Assembly (NCBI GenBank): GCA_900549995.1
Contig: URQQ01000123.1
Coordinates: forward strand, 1-6,567
Source of the DNA: an uncultured Lachnospiraceae bacterium
Lineage (GTDB): Bacteria > Bacillota > Clostridia > Lachnospirales > Lachnospiraceae
Direction of reading: 5' to 3'
Length of the DNA stretch: 6,567 nt
In this document: positions 1-5,680 of the stretch, piece by piece
How positions within the stretch are numbered: position 1 is the stretch's first letter
Layout of the letters: every line of letters begins with the position of its first letter
Notes under the pieces: model-generated
The model's input: only the letters and a program-made list of their open reading frames with translations
Database searches by the model: none
What the model was told of the DNA's origin: nothing
Made by a program: the position numbers and the translations under genes

Positions 1-782
1 CAAGATTTCTTCTTCGCCTTCAGGAATTGGGCGGCGGAAGCAAATTCGTCAACGGATCAATGATTATCGACTACATAAGAATGGTAAAAGATGAAAATGA
101 GAAAGAGTTAATGAGAAAATCTTCTCAGATCAATGATGTTGTCATGGAAAAACTGATTCCATATGTAGTTAAAGGTCTGACAGAAAAAGAACTGGAAAAT
201 AAATGCCGTGAACTTTACAAAGAGATGGGATGCGAAGGTGTATCTTTTGATCCTATCACAGCATATGCCAAAGGCGCAGCTGATCCTCATCATGCAAATG
301 ATACTGTTTCTAAAGGAAAACGCGGAGACTGTGTCATCCTTGATATCGGCGGAATTAAAGACAACTACTGCTCAGATATGACGAGAACTGTATTTATCGG
401 CGAAGTATCTGACAGAGCAAAAGAAATCTATGACATCGTTGTAGAAGCTAATATGCGCGGTATTGCAGCTGCGAAACCAGGTGCAAGAATGTGCGACGTT
501 GATGCAGCATGCCGTGATTATATTGAAGAAAAAGGATTTGGAAAATATTTCACACATAGAACAGGACATTCAATCGGTCTTGAAGATCATGAGTTCGGTG
601 ATGTTTCTTCTGTCAATGAAGATATCATCAAAGTAGGACAGTGCTTCTCTGTAGAACCAGGTATTTACATTGCAGATGAAGGAATCGGTGTCCGTATCGA
701 AGATCTCGTAATCATCACAGAAGACGGATGTGAAGTATTGAACAGCTTTACAAAAGATCTGATTGTAGTACCAGAAGAATAA
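1..782 (+). CDS. M24 family metallopeptidase, Xaa-Pro aminopeptidase/dipeptidase type (5'-truncated)
   Basis: The reading frame is open from base 3 with no start of its own, so the gene begins before the window; 259 C-terminal residues are visible of a family usually near 350-400. The apparent TTG start at 27 lies inside the gene and has no ribosome binding site. Seen: the pita-bread fold ligands in order, Asp in LDIGG (codon 342-344), Asp in CSDMTRT (375-377), His in TGHSIGL (567-569), Glu in SVEPGIYI (654-656) and Glu in VRIEDLVI (699-701). The PHH histidines near 285-290 and the second His in LEDHE also match M24B enzymes. Family knowledge: these are cytosolic enzymes with two metal ions that cleave an N-terminal residue before proline. 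The missing part should hold the N-terminal creatinase-like domain, whose end is the stretch before VNGSMIIDYIRMVKD. Tandem stops TAATAA end the gene. Aminopeptidase P versus prolidase cannot be decided from this part. Confidence 0.93.
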   Translation, partial: RFLLRLQELGGGSKFVNGSMIIDYIRMVKDENEKELMRKSSQINDVVMEKLIPYVVKGLTEKELENKCRELYKEMGCEGVSFDPITAYAKGAADPHHANDTVSKGKRGDCVILDIGGIKDNYCSDMTRTVFIGEVSDRAKEIYDIVVEANMRGIAAAKPGARMCDVDAACRDYIEEKGFGKYFTHRTGHSIGLEDHEFGDVSSVNEDIIKVGQCFSVEPGIYIADEGIGVRIEDLVIITEDGCEVLNSFTKDLIVVPEE

Positions 783-793
783 TAATTTCTTAC

Positions 794-825
794 GAGGCGT
801 ACATTATATGTACGCCTCATTTTAT
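794..825 (+). terminator. Intrinsic terminator after the M24 peptidase
   Basis: GAGGCGTACA (794-803) pairs perfectly with TGTACGCCTC (809-818) around TTATA; one further T-A pair can close the loop to three bases. A short T-rich tail (ATTTTAT) follows. The stem is strong and the tail modest. It lies 12 bases after the stop codon and 29 bases before dut, so it separates the two genes, although I see no good promoter between it and dut. Confidence 0.85.
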
Positions 826-853
826 GACAGAGGAAAGACAGGAGAATTAGACT

Positions 854-1366
854 ATGAAGAGAATTGCCAAGTTTCACAAAGTAAGTTTGGAACAGTTTCA
901 GGCGGACTGGGAGGATACCTTCGGGAACACAGACAGTGCCGTTTTAAAAGAAATCTATGATGGGATCAAAATTCCGGTAAGGGCAACTGCAGGGTCTGCA
1001 GGTTATGATTTCTTTGCACCTGTTTCGTTCGTGATCAAACCAGGCGAGACTGTAAAGATCCCGACAGGAATCCGTGTGGAAATGGGAGAGAACTGGGTGC
1101 TCCAGTGTTATCCAAGAAGCGGTTTGGGATTCAAGTTCCGTCTGCAGCTGAATAATACAGTTGGTATCATTGACAGTGACTATTTTTATTCAGATAATGA
1201 AGGGCATATTTTTGCGAAACTCACGAATGACAGCAGAGAGAATAAGACTGTAGAGCTTTCTGAAGGGAGCGGATTTATGCAGGGGATTTTCCTTGAATAT
1301 GGAGTAACTGTGGATGATGACGCAACGGAGACAAGAAACGGCGGTTTCGGAAGTACAGGAAAATAG
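854..1366 (+). CDS. dut: dUTPase (deoxyuridine 5'-triphosphate nucleotidohydrolase), trimeric type
   Basis: Hydrolyses dUTP to dUMP and pyrophosphate, keeping uracil out of DNA and supplying dUMP for thymidylate synthesis; cytosolic homotrimer. All five trimeric dUTPase motifs are visible in the 170-residue product: I, AGSAGYDF (46-53); II, PRSGLG (87-92); III, GIIDSDY (104-110) with the probable catalytic Asp107; IV, GSGFMQGIF (138-146) with Gln143; V, RNGGFGSTG (161-169), the C-terminal arm that closes over the nucleotide. Two features lengthen it beyond the common ~150 residues: about 38 residues before the core, and an insertion after motif III (FYSDNEGH). I recall both from clostridial homologues, so they do not suggest damage. 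The ATG start follows AGGAG at 840-844 with 9 bases spacing. No clear promoter is visible between the upstream terminator and this gene, so it may depend on read-through or on a weak promoter. Confidence 0.95.
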   Translation: MKRIAKFHKVSLEQFQADWEDTFGNTDSAVLKEIYDGIKIPVRATAGSAGYDFFAPVSFVIKPGETVKIPTGIRVEMGENWVLQCYPRSGLGFKFRLQLNNTVGIIDSDYFYSDNEGHIFAKLTNDSRENKTVELSEGSGFMQGIFLEYGVTVDDDATETRNGGFGSTGK

Positions 1367-1382
1367 AAAAATAAGAGAAGAT

Positions 1383-1412
1383 GTATAAATTTTGCCGTAA
1401 AAGGAGATTCTA
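1383..1412 (+). promoter_or_regulatory. Candidate forespore (sigma-G/sigma-F) promoter for spoVAF
   Basis: GTATA at 1383-1387 fits the sigma-G -35 pattern GHATR and the sigma-F pattern GYWTA. Eighteen bases later GATTCTA (1406-1412) fits the sigma-G -10 pattern CATNHTA at six of seven positions. Read as sigma-F, GGAGATTCT (1403-1411) fits GGNNANAHT at eight of nine with a 15-base spacer. Transcription would start near 1419, leaving a short leader with the GGAGGAG site. These consensus patterns are degenerate, so the match alone is weak; its place in front of a spore gene adds weight. Confidence 0.45.
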
Positions 1413-1443
1413 TCCACAATTAGAAAAGTGGAGGAGTACGGAT

Positions 1444-2799
1444 ATGGTAAAAAAAGTAAGCAGCTGTCTGGAAGACAATGTAAAATATATGTCAGATGTA
1501 TTGCCTGTCGGTGAGAGTTTTGACGTGATCCAGCGGGATATCATTATTGGAGAGCGGAAAAGTTCATTTTATTTTATCGACGGCTTTACGAAAGATGAAA
1601 CGATGTTGAAGATTATGACATCGTTTTTTTCGATTAAAAAAGATGACATGCCCGCAAGTGCGACAGAATTCTCACAGCAGTTCATCCCCTATGTTGAGGT
1701 GGATATTCTAAAGGACTTTGATCAGCTGACCAGGAATGTTCTTTCCGGGGTGACGTGTCTGTTTATCGATGGGTATGAGGCAGGGATTGCGATTGACTGC
1801 CGCACTTATCCTGCCAGAAGTGTAGAAGAACCTGATAAAGATAAATCATTGAGGGGTTCAAGAGATGGATTTGTGGAAACGATCGTGTTTAATACAGCTT
1901 TGATGAGAAGGCGCATCCGTGATCCTCATCTGATCATGGAAATGGTGGAAATCGGGGAAAGCTCCAGATCTGATGTGGCCATCTGCTATATGTCGGACAG
2001 AGTTGACCAGGAATTGTATAAAAATGTGAGTAATAGACTCAAAGAGATAGAAGTAGATGATCTTCGGATGAATCAGCAGAGTCTTGCGGAGGCGATCTAT
2101 AAGAGAAGATGGTATAATCCGTTTCCCAAATTCAAATTTACAGAACGGCCGGACACAGCGGCGGCCTGCCTGCTGGAGGGAAAGATTGTAATTCTTGTAG
2201 ATAATTCACCTTCGGCGATGATCCTGCCGACTTCAATACTGGACATGATCGAGGAGGCTAATGATTATTATTTCCCAACACTGACCAGTGTCTATCTGAA
2301 ATTTTCCAGAGCGCTGATTACACTGCTGACCGTATTCATGACTCCGGTATTTTTGCTATTTATGCAAAATATCGAATGGCTTCCCAAAATATTTGCGTTT
2401 GTGGCGGTCAAGGACACTGTAAATATTCCGCTGATTTTCCAGTTGTTAATTTTAGAAATCGCAATCGACGGACTCAGGCTTGCTGCGCTGAACACCCCAA
2501 GTATGCTGAGTACTCCGCTCAGTGTCATTGCCGGTCTTGTCATGGGAGAATTCTCCGTCAAATCCGGCTGGTTTAATTCAGAAGTGATGCTTTATATGGC
2601 GTTCGTGGCTGTTGCGAACTATACACAGCCCAACTTTGAACTTGGGTATGCATTGAAATTTATGCGGCTGCTTCTTCTTGTTTTGACGGCATTGTTCAAC
2701 TGGGTTGGTTTTCTTGCGGGAACAGTTATTATCATCTGTTCTGTTGCATTTAACAAAACACTGTCGGGAAGAAGTTATCTGAATGTGAAATTGAATTAA
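1444..2799 (+). CDS. spoVAF: SpoVAF/GerA-family spore membrane protein
   Basis: Member of the family of germinant receptor A subunits and SpoVAF, inner-membrane proteins of the spore. SpoVAF is linked to the SpoVA dipicolinate channel and to germination efficiency. The 451-residue product has a soluble N-terminal half with the family block around 128-161 (EEPDKDKSLRGSRDGFVET followed by NTALMRRRIRDP). RGSRDGFVETIVFNTAL fits SpoVAF better than GerAA/GerKA, where RGPREGF is usual. The LLEGKIVILVDNSPSAMILP region precedes the membrane part; hydrophobic segments lie near 289-307, 327-349, 356-372, 381-395 and 406-435. Start choice: ATG 1444 follows GGAGGAG (1430-1436) by 7 bases. An in-frame ATG at 1381 would add 21 residues, but its ribosome site is poor and the stretch overlaps a candidate spore promoter. 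No other spoVA gene and no GerB/GerC-type partner is in the window, so it stands alone here. A GerA-type receptor A subunit is the main alternative. Confidence 0.85.
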   Translation: MVKKVSSCLEDNVKYMSDVLPVGESFDVIQRDIIIGERKSSFYFIDGFTKDETMLKIMTSFFSIKKDDMPASATEFSQQFIPYVEVDILKDFDQLTRNVLSGVTCLFIDGYEAGIAIDCRTYPARSVEEPDKDKSLRGSRDGFVETIVFNTALMRRRIRDPHLIMEMVEIGESSRSDVAICYMSDRVDQELYKNVSNRLKEIEVDDLRMNQQSLAEAIYKRRWYNPFPKFKFTERPDTAAACLLEGKIVILVDNSPSAMILPTSILDMIEEANDYYFPTLTSVYLKFSRALITLLTVFMTPVFLLFMQNIEWLPKIFAFVAVKDTVNIPLIFQLLILEIAIDGLRLAALNTPSMLSTPLSVIAGLVMGEFSVKSGWFNSEVMLYMAFVAVANYTQPNFELGYALKFMRLLLLVLTALFNWVGFLAGTVIIICSVAFNKTLSGRSYLNVKLN

Positions 2800-2834
2800 C
2801 GCTTCTCATATGAAGAAAGCAGTGCTTAATTCTG

Positions 2835-2900
2835 GCAGGCAGGAGTTTCTTTTCACCACACGGAGAAGGTGTGGCGGGAAGAAAATCTGCCTGCATTTCT
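2835..2900 (+). terminator. Long imperfect hairpin after spoVAF, probable terminator
   Basis: Three nested arms pair: GCAGGCAG (2835-2842) with CTGCCTGC (2887-2894); TTTCTTTTC (2846-2854) with GGGAAGAAA (2876-2884), including two G-T wobbles; and CCACAC (2856-2861 region) with GTGTGG, around a purine-rich loop. Together about 23 pairs lie in a 60-base span. The tail ATTTCTTT is only moderately T-rich, so termination is likely but may be incomplete. It lies 35 bases after the spoVAF stop and before the degV promoter. Confidence 0.6.
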
Positions 2901-2942
2901 TTGAAGACGGATGTGGGAATGGAAAGACGAATGAAAAAAATT

Positions 2943-2971
2943 TTGCCTTATGGGTAAATTGATGGTATGAT
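2943..2971 (+). promoter_or_regulatory. Sigma-A promoter of the DegV-family gene
   Basis: TTGCCT (2943-2948) and TATGAT (2966-2971) are separated by 17 bases. A TG one base before the -10 box makes it an extended -10 promoter, and a run of seven A (2934-2940) just upstream of the -35 box resembles an UP element. Transcription should start near 2978, about 24 bases before the start codon. Confidence 0.8.
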
Positions 2972-3001
2972 ATAGTCAACCAGAGATAGGAGGTACAGTT
3001 T

Positions 3002-3865
3002 ATGAGGGAATTTGTGATTACAGCAGACAGCACTGTGGATCTTCCGAAAGAATACCTGGAGGAGAATGGAAATATTATTCTTCCTCTGTCATATGTGTTA
3101 GAGGGTAAAACTTATGAAGATACAAATGGACTGTCTCCTGAAGAAGTATATGAAAAGATAAGAAATGGTGCATTGCCGACGACATCTCAGATCAATCCGG
3201 AGCAGGCAAAAGAGGCATTTGAAAAGATTCTGAAAGAGAACAAGGATATTCTACATATTGGATTTTCATCAGGATTAAGCGGAAGTTATAACAGCGCAAG
3301 AATCGCTGCGGAAGAACTTACTGAGGAATACCCGGGATCCAGGATTATTGTTGTAGATTCGCTCTGCGCATCCATGGGTGAAGGGCTTCTGCTTTATAAA
3401 GTCAATGAGATGAAAAAGCAGGGCAGACCTCTGGAGGAGATTGGAAGATGGGCAGAGGACAATAAGCTTCATATCTGCCATAATTTTACAGTGGATGACC
3501 TGAACCATCTGCACCGGGGCGGAAGAGTATCGAAGGCTACAGCAGTCCTTGGCACGATGGTTAACATCAAACCGATCATGCATGTGGATAACGAAGGACA
3601 TCTGGTACCGATCGGCAAGGTGAGAGGCCGTAAAAAATCACTCGCAGGGCTTGTGGAGCGGATGACAGAGCAGATCGAAGGATTTGATAATGACATGGTA
3701 ATGATCAGCCACGGTGACTGCAGAGAAGAAGCGGAGTATGTGGCAGAACTTGTCAAAGAGAAGACAGGAATTGAGAAAGTCATGATTAATTTTGTGGGAC
3801 CGGTGATCGGGACGCATTCTGGTCCGGGAACAATGGCATTATTTTTTATGGGAAAAGAAAGATAA
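3002..3865 (+). CDS. DegV family fatty-acid-binding protein (FakB-like)
   Basis: DegV proteins bind a fatty acid in a buried pocket. The characterised FakB members present it to the kinase FakA, which makes acyl-phosphate for phospholipid synthesis; cytosolic. The product is 287 residues, normal for the family. Visible motifs: TADST (7-11) and PTTSQINP (59-66), which shape the carboxylate site; HIGFSSGLSGSYNSA (85-99); DSLCAS (119-124); DDLNHLHRGGRVSKA (165-179); INIKP-like NIKPIMHVDNEGHL (188-201); GKVRGRKKS (205-213); and the C-terminal GTHSGPG (270-276). ATG 3002 follows AGGAGG (2988-2993) by 8 bases. It has its own promoter and terminator, so it appears monocistronic. No FakA/DAK2-type partner is in the window, so the ligand and kinase partner cannot be named; Firmicutes often have several DegV paralogues. 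Confidence 0.93.
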   Translation: MREFVITADSTVDLPKEYLEENGNIILPLSYVLEGKTYEDTNGLSPEEVYEKIRNGALPTTSQINPEQAKEAFEKILKENKDILHIGFSSGLSGSYNSARIAAEELTEEYPGSRIIVVDSLCASMGEGLLLYKVNEMKKQGRPLEEIGRWAEDNKLHICHNFTVDDLNHLHRGGRVSKATAVLGTMVNIKPIMHVDNEGHLVPIGKVRGRKKSLAGLVERMTEQIEGFDNDMVMISHGDCREEAEYVAELVKEKTGIEKVMINFVGPVIGTHSGPGTMALFFMGKER

Positions 3866-3871
3866 AAATTT

Positions 3872-3905
3872 GGGCAGGAGCAGAGATGGTCCTGCCTGTT
3901 TTATT
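3872..3905 (+). terminator. Intrinsic terminator after the DegV-family gene
   Basis: GGCAGGA (3873-3879) pairs with TCCTGCC (3890-3896), with an outer G-T wobble (3872/3897), around a 10-base loop; TGTTTTATT follows. It begins 6 bases after the stop codon. Confidence 0.85.
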
Positions 3906-3987
3906 GGGCAAAATAGCCGTCATTTCTGTTTCTGGAATCCGGGCAGAATGGATGAATGCCAAAATTCGACACTCTGTGAGAAATATC

Positions 3988-4016
3988 TTGAAATTATGAT
4001 CTATCCATGGCATAAT
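3988..4016 (+). promoter_or_regulatory. Sigma-A promoter of the NSS transporter gene
   Basis: TTGAAA (3988-3993) and CATAAT (4011-4016) each match the consensus at five of six positions, with 17 bases between them and TG in the extended -10 position. Transcription should start near 4023, giving a leader of about 57 bases. The -10 box is part of an AT-rich dyad, ATAATA (4012-4017) with TATTAT (4023-4028), which could also be a regulator site. Confidence 0.8.
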
Positions 4017-4027
4017 AGATAGTATTA

Positions 4028-4055
4028 TTGGTACGTTACAGTTGTAAAGTACCAA
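4028..4055 (+). repeat. 28-bp near-palindrome in the transporter leader (operator or RNA hairpin)
   Basis: The half-sites TTGGTAC (4028-4034) and GTACCAA (4049-4055) are perfect inverted repeats. The inner bases TTACA (4036-4040) and TGTAA (4043-4047) continue the symmetry, so 12 of 14 positions per half match. It starts about 5 bases after the predicted transcription start and ends 24 bases before the start codon. It fits a roadblock operator for a dimeric repressor, or an RNA stem with an AGTT loop. No T-run follows, so it is not a terminator. The binding protein is unknown. Confidence 0.6.
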
Positions 4056-4079
4056 ACTTGGGTATGAGGAGGAACGTTT

Positions 4080-5435
4080 ATGAAGAATCGCAGCAGCTTT
4101 TCCGGCAAGCTTGGCTTTGTACTTGCCGCAGCGGGCTCAGCGGTTGGATTGGGAAATATATGGAGATTTCCGTATCTGGCTGCAAAATATGGGGGAGGAA
4201 CATTTTTACTTGTATATCTGATACTTGCAGTAACATTTGGGTTTTCACTTATGGTGGCAGAGATTGCGATTGGAAGGAAGACCGGACTCAGTGCGATCGG
4301 CGCATTTAAGGCTCTGGATAAGAGATTCGGATTTCTGGGTGTGCTGGCATCGGCGGTACCGATGATTATTTTTCCTTATTATTGTGTAATCGGCGGCTGG
4401 GTAATCAAGTATTTTGCCGTATTTGTAAGCGGTGGTGCAGCAAAGGCTGCAGGAGATGACTATTTCGGCGGATTCATCGGGAAGACAGGGGAGCCGATCG
4501 GATGGCTCTTTTTATTCATAGCATTTACAGCCGTGGTTGTCATGTTTGGTGTTCAAAAAGGAATTGAGACAGTCAGCAAGTTTATGATGCCGATACTGGT
4601 CGTTCTGACGATTGGAATCTCTGTTTATGGTCTGACAATTGACGGGGCAATGGAAGGTGTCATCTATTATATTAAACCAAATATTGCAGATTTCTCAGTC
4701 AAGACAATTCTTGCGGCGATGGGACAGCTGTTTTACTCGATGTCTCTGGCGATGGGAATTATGGTAACTTATGGATCTTATATGAAGAAAGACAACCATC
4801 TGGAAGGTTCCGTCCGCCAGATAGAGATTTTTGATACAGGAATTGCTTTCCTGGCAGGGCTTATGATTATTCCGGCGGTATTCGCCTTTTCCGGCGGAGA
4901 CAAATCAGCGTTAAATGCAGGACCTGGACTGATGTTCGTTACACTTCCGAAGGTATTTGACAGTATGCCGATGGGAGGCGTGATCGGGACAATCTTCTTT
5001 GTTCTGGTTTTCTTCGCGGCGCTGACGTCTGCGATTTCTCTGATGGAGACGATCGTATCTATTTTCAGGGATAAATTCCACTGGAGCAGAAAGTTCACAT
5101 CCCTTTTTGTGGCTGGGTGTGCGCTCCTGATTGGGATACCATCCTCTCTTGGATTTGGAATCTGGAGTTCGGTGTCATGGGCAGGGATGTCGATTCTCGA
5201 TATCTGTGATTTTATCAGCAATAGTATCCTGATGCCGATTGTTGCATTGTTTACATGTATTTTTGTAGGCTTTATCATCAGGCCGAAAGCTGTTGCAGAT
5301 GAGGTGAAGGAGACAGACGGCCGTTTTAATGGTGAAAAACTGTTTACTGTTATGATTAAATGGATTGCCCCGATCTGCCTTGTGGCGATACTGGTCAGTT
5401 CCATATTGAATGCTTTTGGCATATTTACGCTGTAA
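4080..5435 (+). CDS. Neurotransmitter:sodium symporter (NSS/SNF) family transporter, probable amino acid uptake
   Basis: LeuT-fold secondary transporter expected to couple Na+ entry to uptake of an amino acid across the cytoplasmic membrane. The 451-residue product has the TM1 signature GSAVGLGNIWRFPY (19-32) with the unwound substrate/Na+ site (Ala21, Val22, Asn26 match LeuT Ala22, Val23, Asn27). TM3 holds Tyr101, matching LeuT Tyr108. TM6 has GQLFYSMSLAMG (215-226), with Ser220 at the LeuT Thr254 Na1 position. TM8 has AALTSAIS (313-320), with Ala313, Thr316 and Ser317 for Na2. In TM7 the GPGLMFVTLP block (281-290) appears to put Gly where LeuT has Asn286, so Na1 may be coordinated differently. 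I count about 11 membrane segments, the last near 421-446, as in many bacterial members. ATG 4080 follows AGGAGG (4067-4072) by 7 bases. Substrate cannot be fixed by eye. No clear terminator follows; the next promoter begins 24 bases after the stop. Confidence 0.94.
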   Translation: MKNRSSFSGKLGFVLAAAGSAVGLGNIWRFPYLAAKYGGGTFLLVYLILAVTFGFSLMVAEIAIGRKTGLSAIGAFKALDKRFGFLGVLASAVPMIIFPYYCVIGGWVIKYFAVFVSGGAAKAAGDDYFGGFIGKTGEPIGWLFLFIAFTAVVVMFGVQKGIETVSKFMMPILVVLTIGISVYGLTIDGAMEGVIYYIKPNIADFSVKTILAAMGQLFYSMSLAMGIMVTYGSYMKKDNHLEGSVRQIEIFDTGIAFLAGLMIIPAVFAFSGGDKSALNAGPGLMFVTLPKVFDSMPMGGVIGTIFFVLVFFAALTSAISLMETIVSIFRDKFHWSRKFTSLFVAGCALLIGIPSSLGFGIWSSVSWAGMSILDICDFISNSILMPIVALFTCIFVGFIIRPKAVADEVKETDGRFNGEKLFTVMIKWIAPICLVAILVSSILNAFGIFTL

Positions 5436-5459
5436 TTTGAAAAAATAAGAGATTTACAG

Positions 5460-5488
5460 TTGACATGATAAGTTAAATGTGTTAGATT
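5460..5488 (+). promoter_or_regulatory. Sigma-A promoter of the infC-rpmI-rplT operon
   Basis: A perfect TTGACA (5460-5465), a 17-base spacer and TAGATT (5483-5488, four of six), with TG one base before the -10 box (5480-5481). The extended -10 can offset the imperfect -10 hexamer. Transcription should start near 5494-5496, about 183 bases before infC. Confidence 0.8.
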
Positions 5489-5494
5489 AGTATT

Positions 5495-5660
5495 TGCGTG
5501 AAGCGAAAAACAAAGAAGAGTATCCACTCTCACCTTAGCACAATCGTGTGACTAATGGTTTGATATTGAAGATATAAAGAAGTATATGTGAACATATAGA
5601 ATCTTTGTGCAGAAATATAAGTGGATAGTCTTTGAACTACCCACTTTATTTTTATTTTAT
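5495..5660 (+). promoter_or_regulatory. infC leader RNA, L20-leader type attenuator
   Basis: The untranslated leader of the operon encoding L20 folds into ordered elements. First, a hairpin where ACC-TTAG-CACA (5532-5542) pairs with TGTG-CTAA-GGT (5547-5559) around ATCG, with single-base bulges A5551 and T5556. Second, TATATG (5583-5588) pairs with CATATA (5593-5598) around TGAA, extended by AAAGA/TCTTT. Third, the terminator at 5619-5657. TATCCACT (5521-5528) is an exact complement of AGTGGATA (5620-5627), the left arm of that terminator, so terminator and long-range pairing exclude each other. Known for Firmicutes: L20 binds such leaders, which imitate its 23S rRNA site, and promotes early termination. 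I infer the same here; the fold was drawn by eye. Confidence 0.8.
5619..5660 (+). terminator. Regulated intrinsic terminator in the infC leader
   Basis: AAGTGG-A-TAGT (5619-5629) pairs with ACTA-C-CCACTT (5636-5646): ten pairs with one A/C mismatch and a CTTTGA loop. The strong T-rich tract TATTTTTATTTTAT (5647-5660) follows. It stands inside the operon leader, 17 bases before the infC start, so it works as an attenuator and not as the end of the preceding gene. Confidence 0.88.
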
Positions 5661-5663
5661 GAT

Positions 5664-5680
5664 GGAGGTGCACTACAATT
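5664..5680 (+). promoter_or_regulatory. Ribosome binding site and AUU start codon of infC
   Basis: GGAGGTG (5664-5670) lies 7 bases before ATT at 5678-5680, the ideal distance. The first in-frame ATG (5690) is 19 bases away, too far for normal use. AUU initiation is a known hallmark of infC in many bacteria, because IF3 rejects non-standard start codons and so limits its own synthesis. Confidence 0.88.

Noticed and set aside
1410..1418. DnaA-box-like CTATCCACA (one mismatch to TTATCCACA); a weaker one at 5520-5528
   Set aside because: About one single-mismatch 9-mer is expected by chance in a window this size on two strands. There is no cluster, no AT-rich unwinding region and no origin genes; the second belongs to the infC leader pairing.
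1381..1443. Start of the spoVAF-like gene at ATG 1381
   Set aside because: Poor ribosome site compared with GGAGGAG before ATG 1444, and the added residues (MYKFCRKRRFYPQLEKW...) do not resemble the family N-terminus.
721..2915. Direct 13-base repeat GAAGACGGATGTG at 721-733 and 2903-2915
   Set aside because: Chance expectation for one 13-base match in 6.5 kb is roughly 0.3; the flanks do not match and one copy is coding, so it is not a mobile-element footprint.
3275..3783. Two - strand open frames of about 105 codons inside the DegV-family gene
   Set aside because: Shadows of a conserved gene, with no family resemblance and no expression signals.
3906..3987. Possible small gene or RNA between the DegV terminator and the transporter promoter
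   Set aside because: Only trivial 3-4 bp inverted repeats and no open frame with a ribosome site; I see nothing functional here.
4028..4309. 93-codon + frame overlapping the transporter start
   Set aside because: It starts at a non-ATG codon inside the palindrome without a ribosome site, and after 4080 is a frame-shifted reading of the transporter.
5430..5459. Inverted repeat CTGTAA/TTACAG after the transporter stop as a terminator
   Set aside because: Only six AT-rich pairs with an 18-base loop and no T-tract; it abuts the infC -35 box, so it does not look like a terminator.
4778..5533. Long open frame on the - strand (251 codons) opposite the transporter gene
   Set aside because: It is the antisense of a clearly conserved NSS gene, resembles no family I know, has no convincing ribosome site and would run across the infC promoter.
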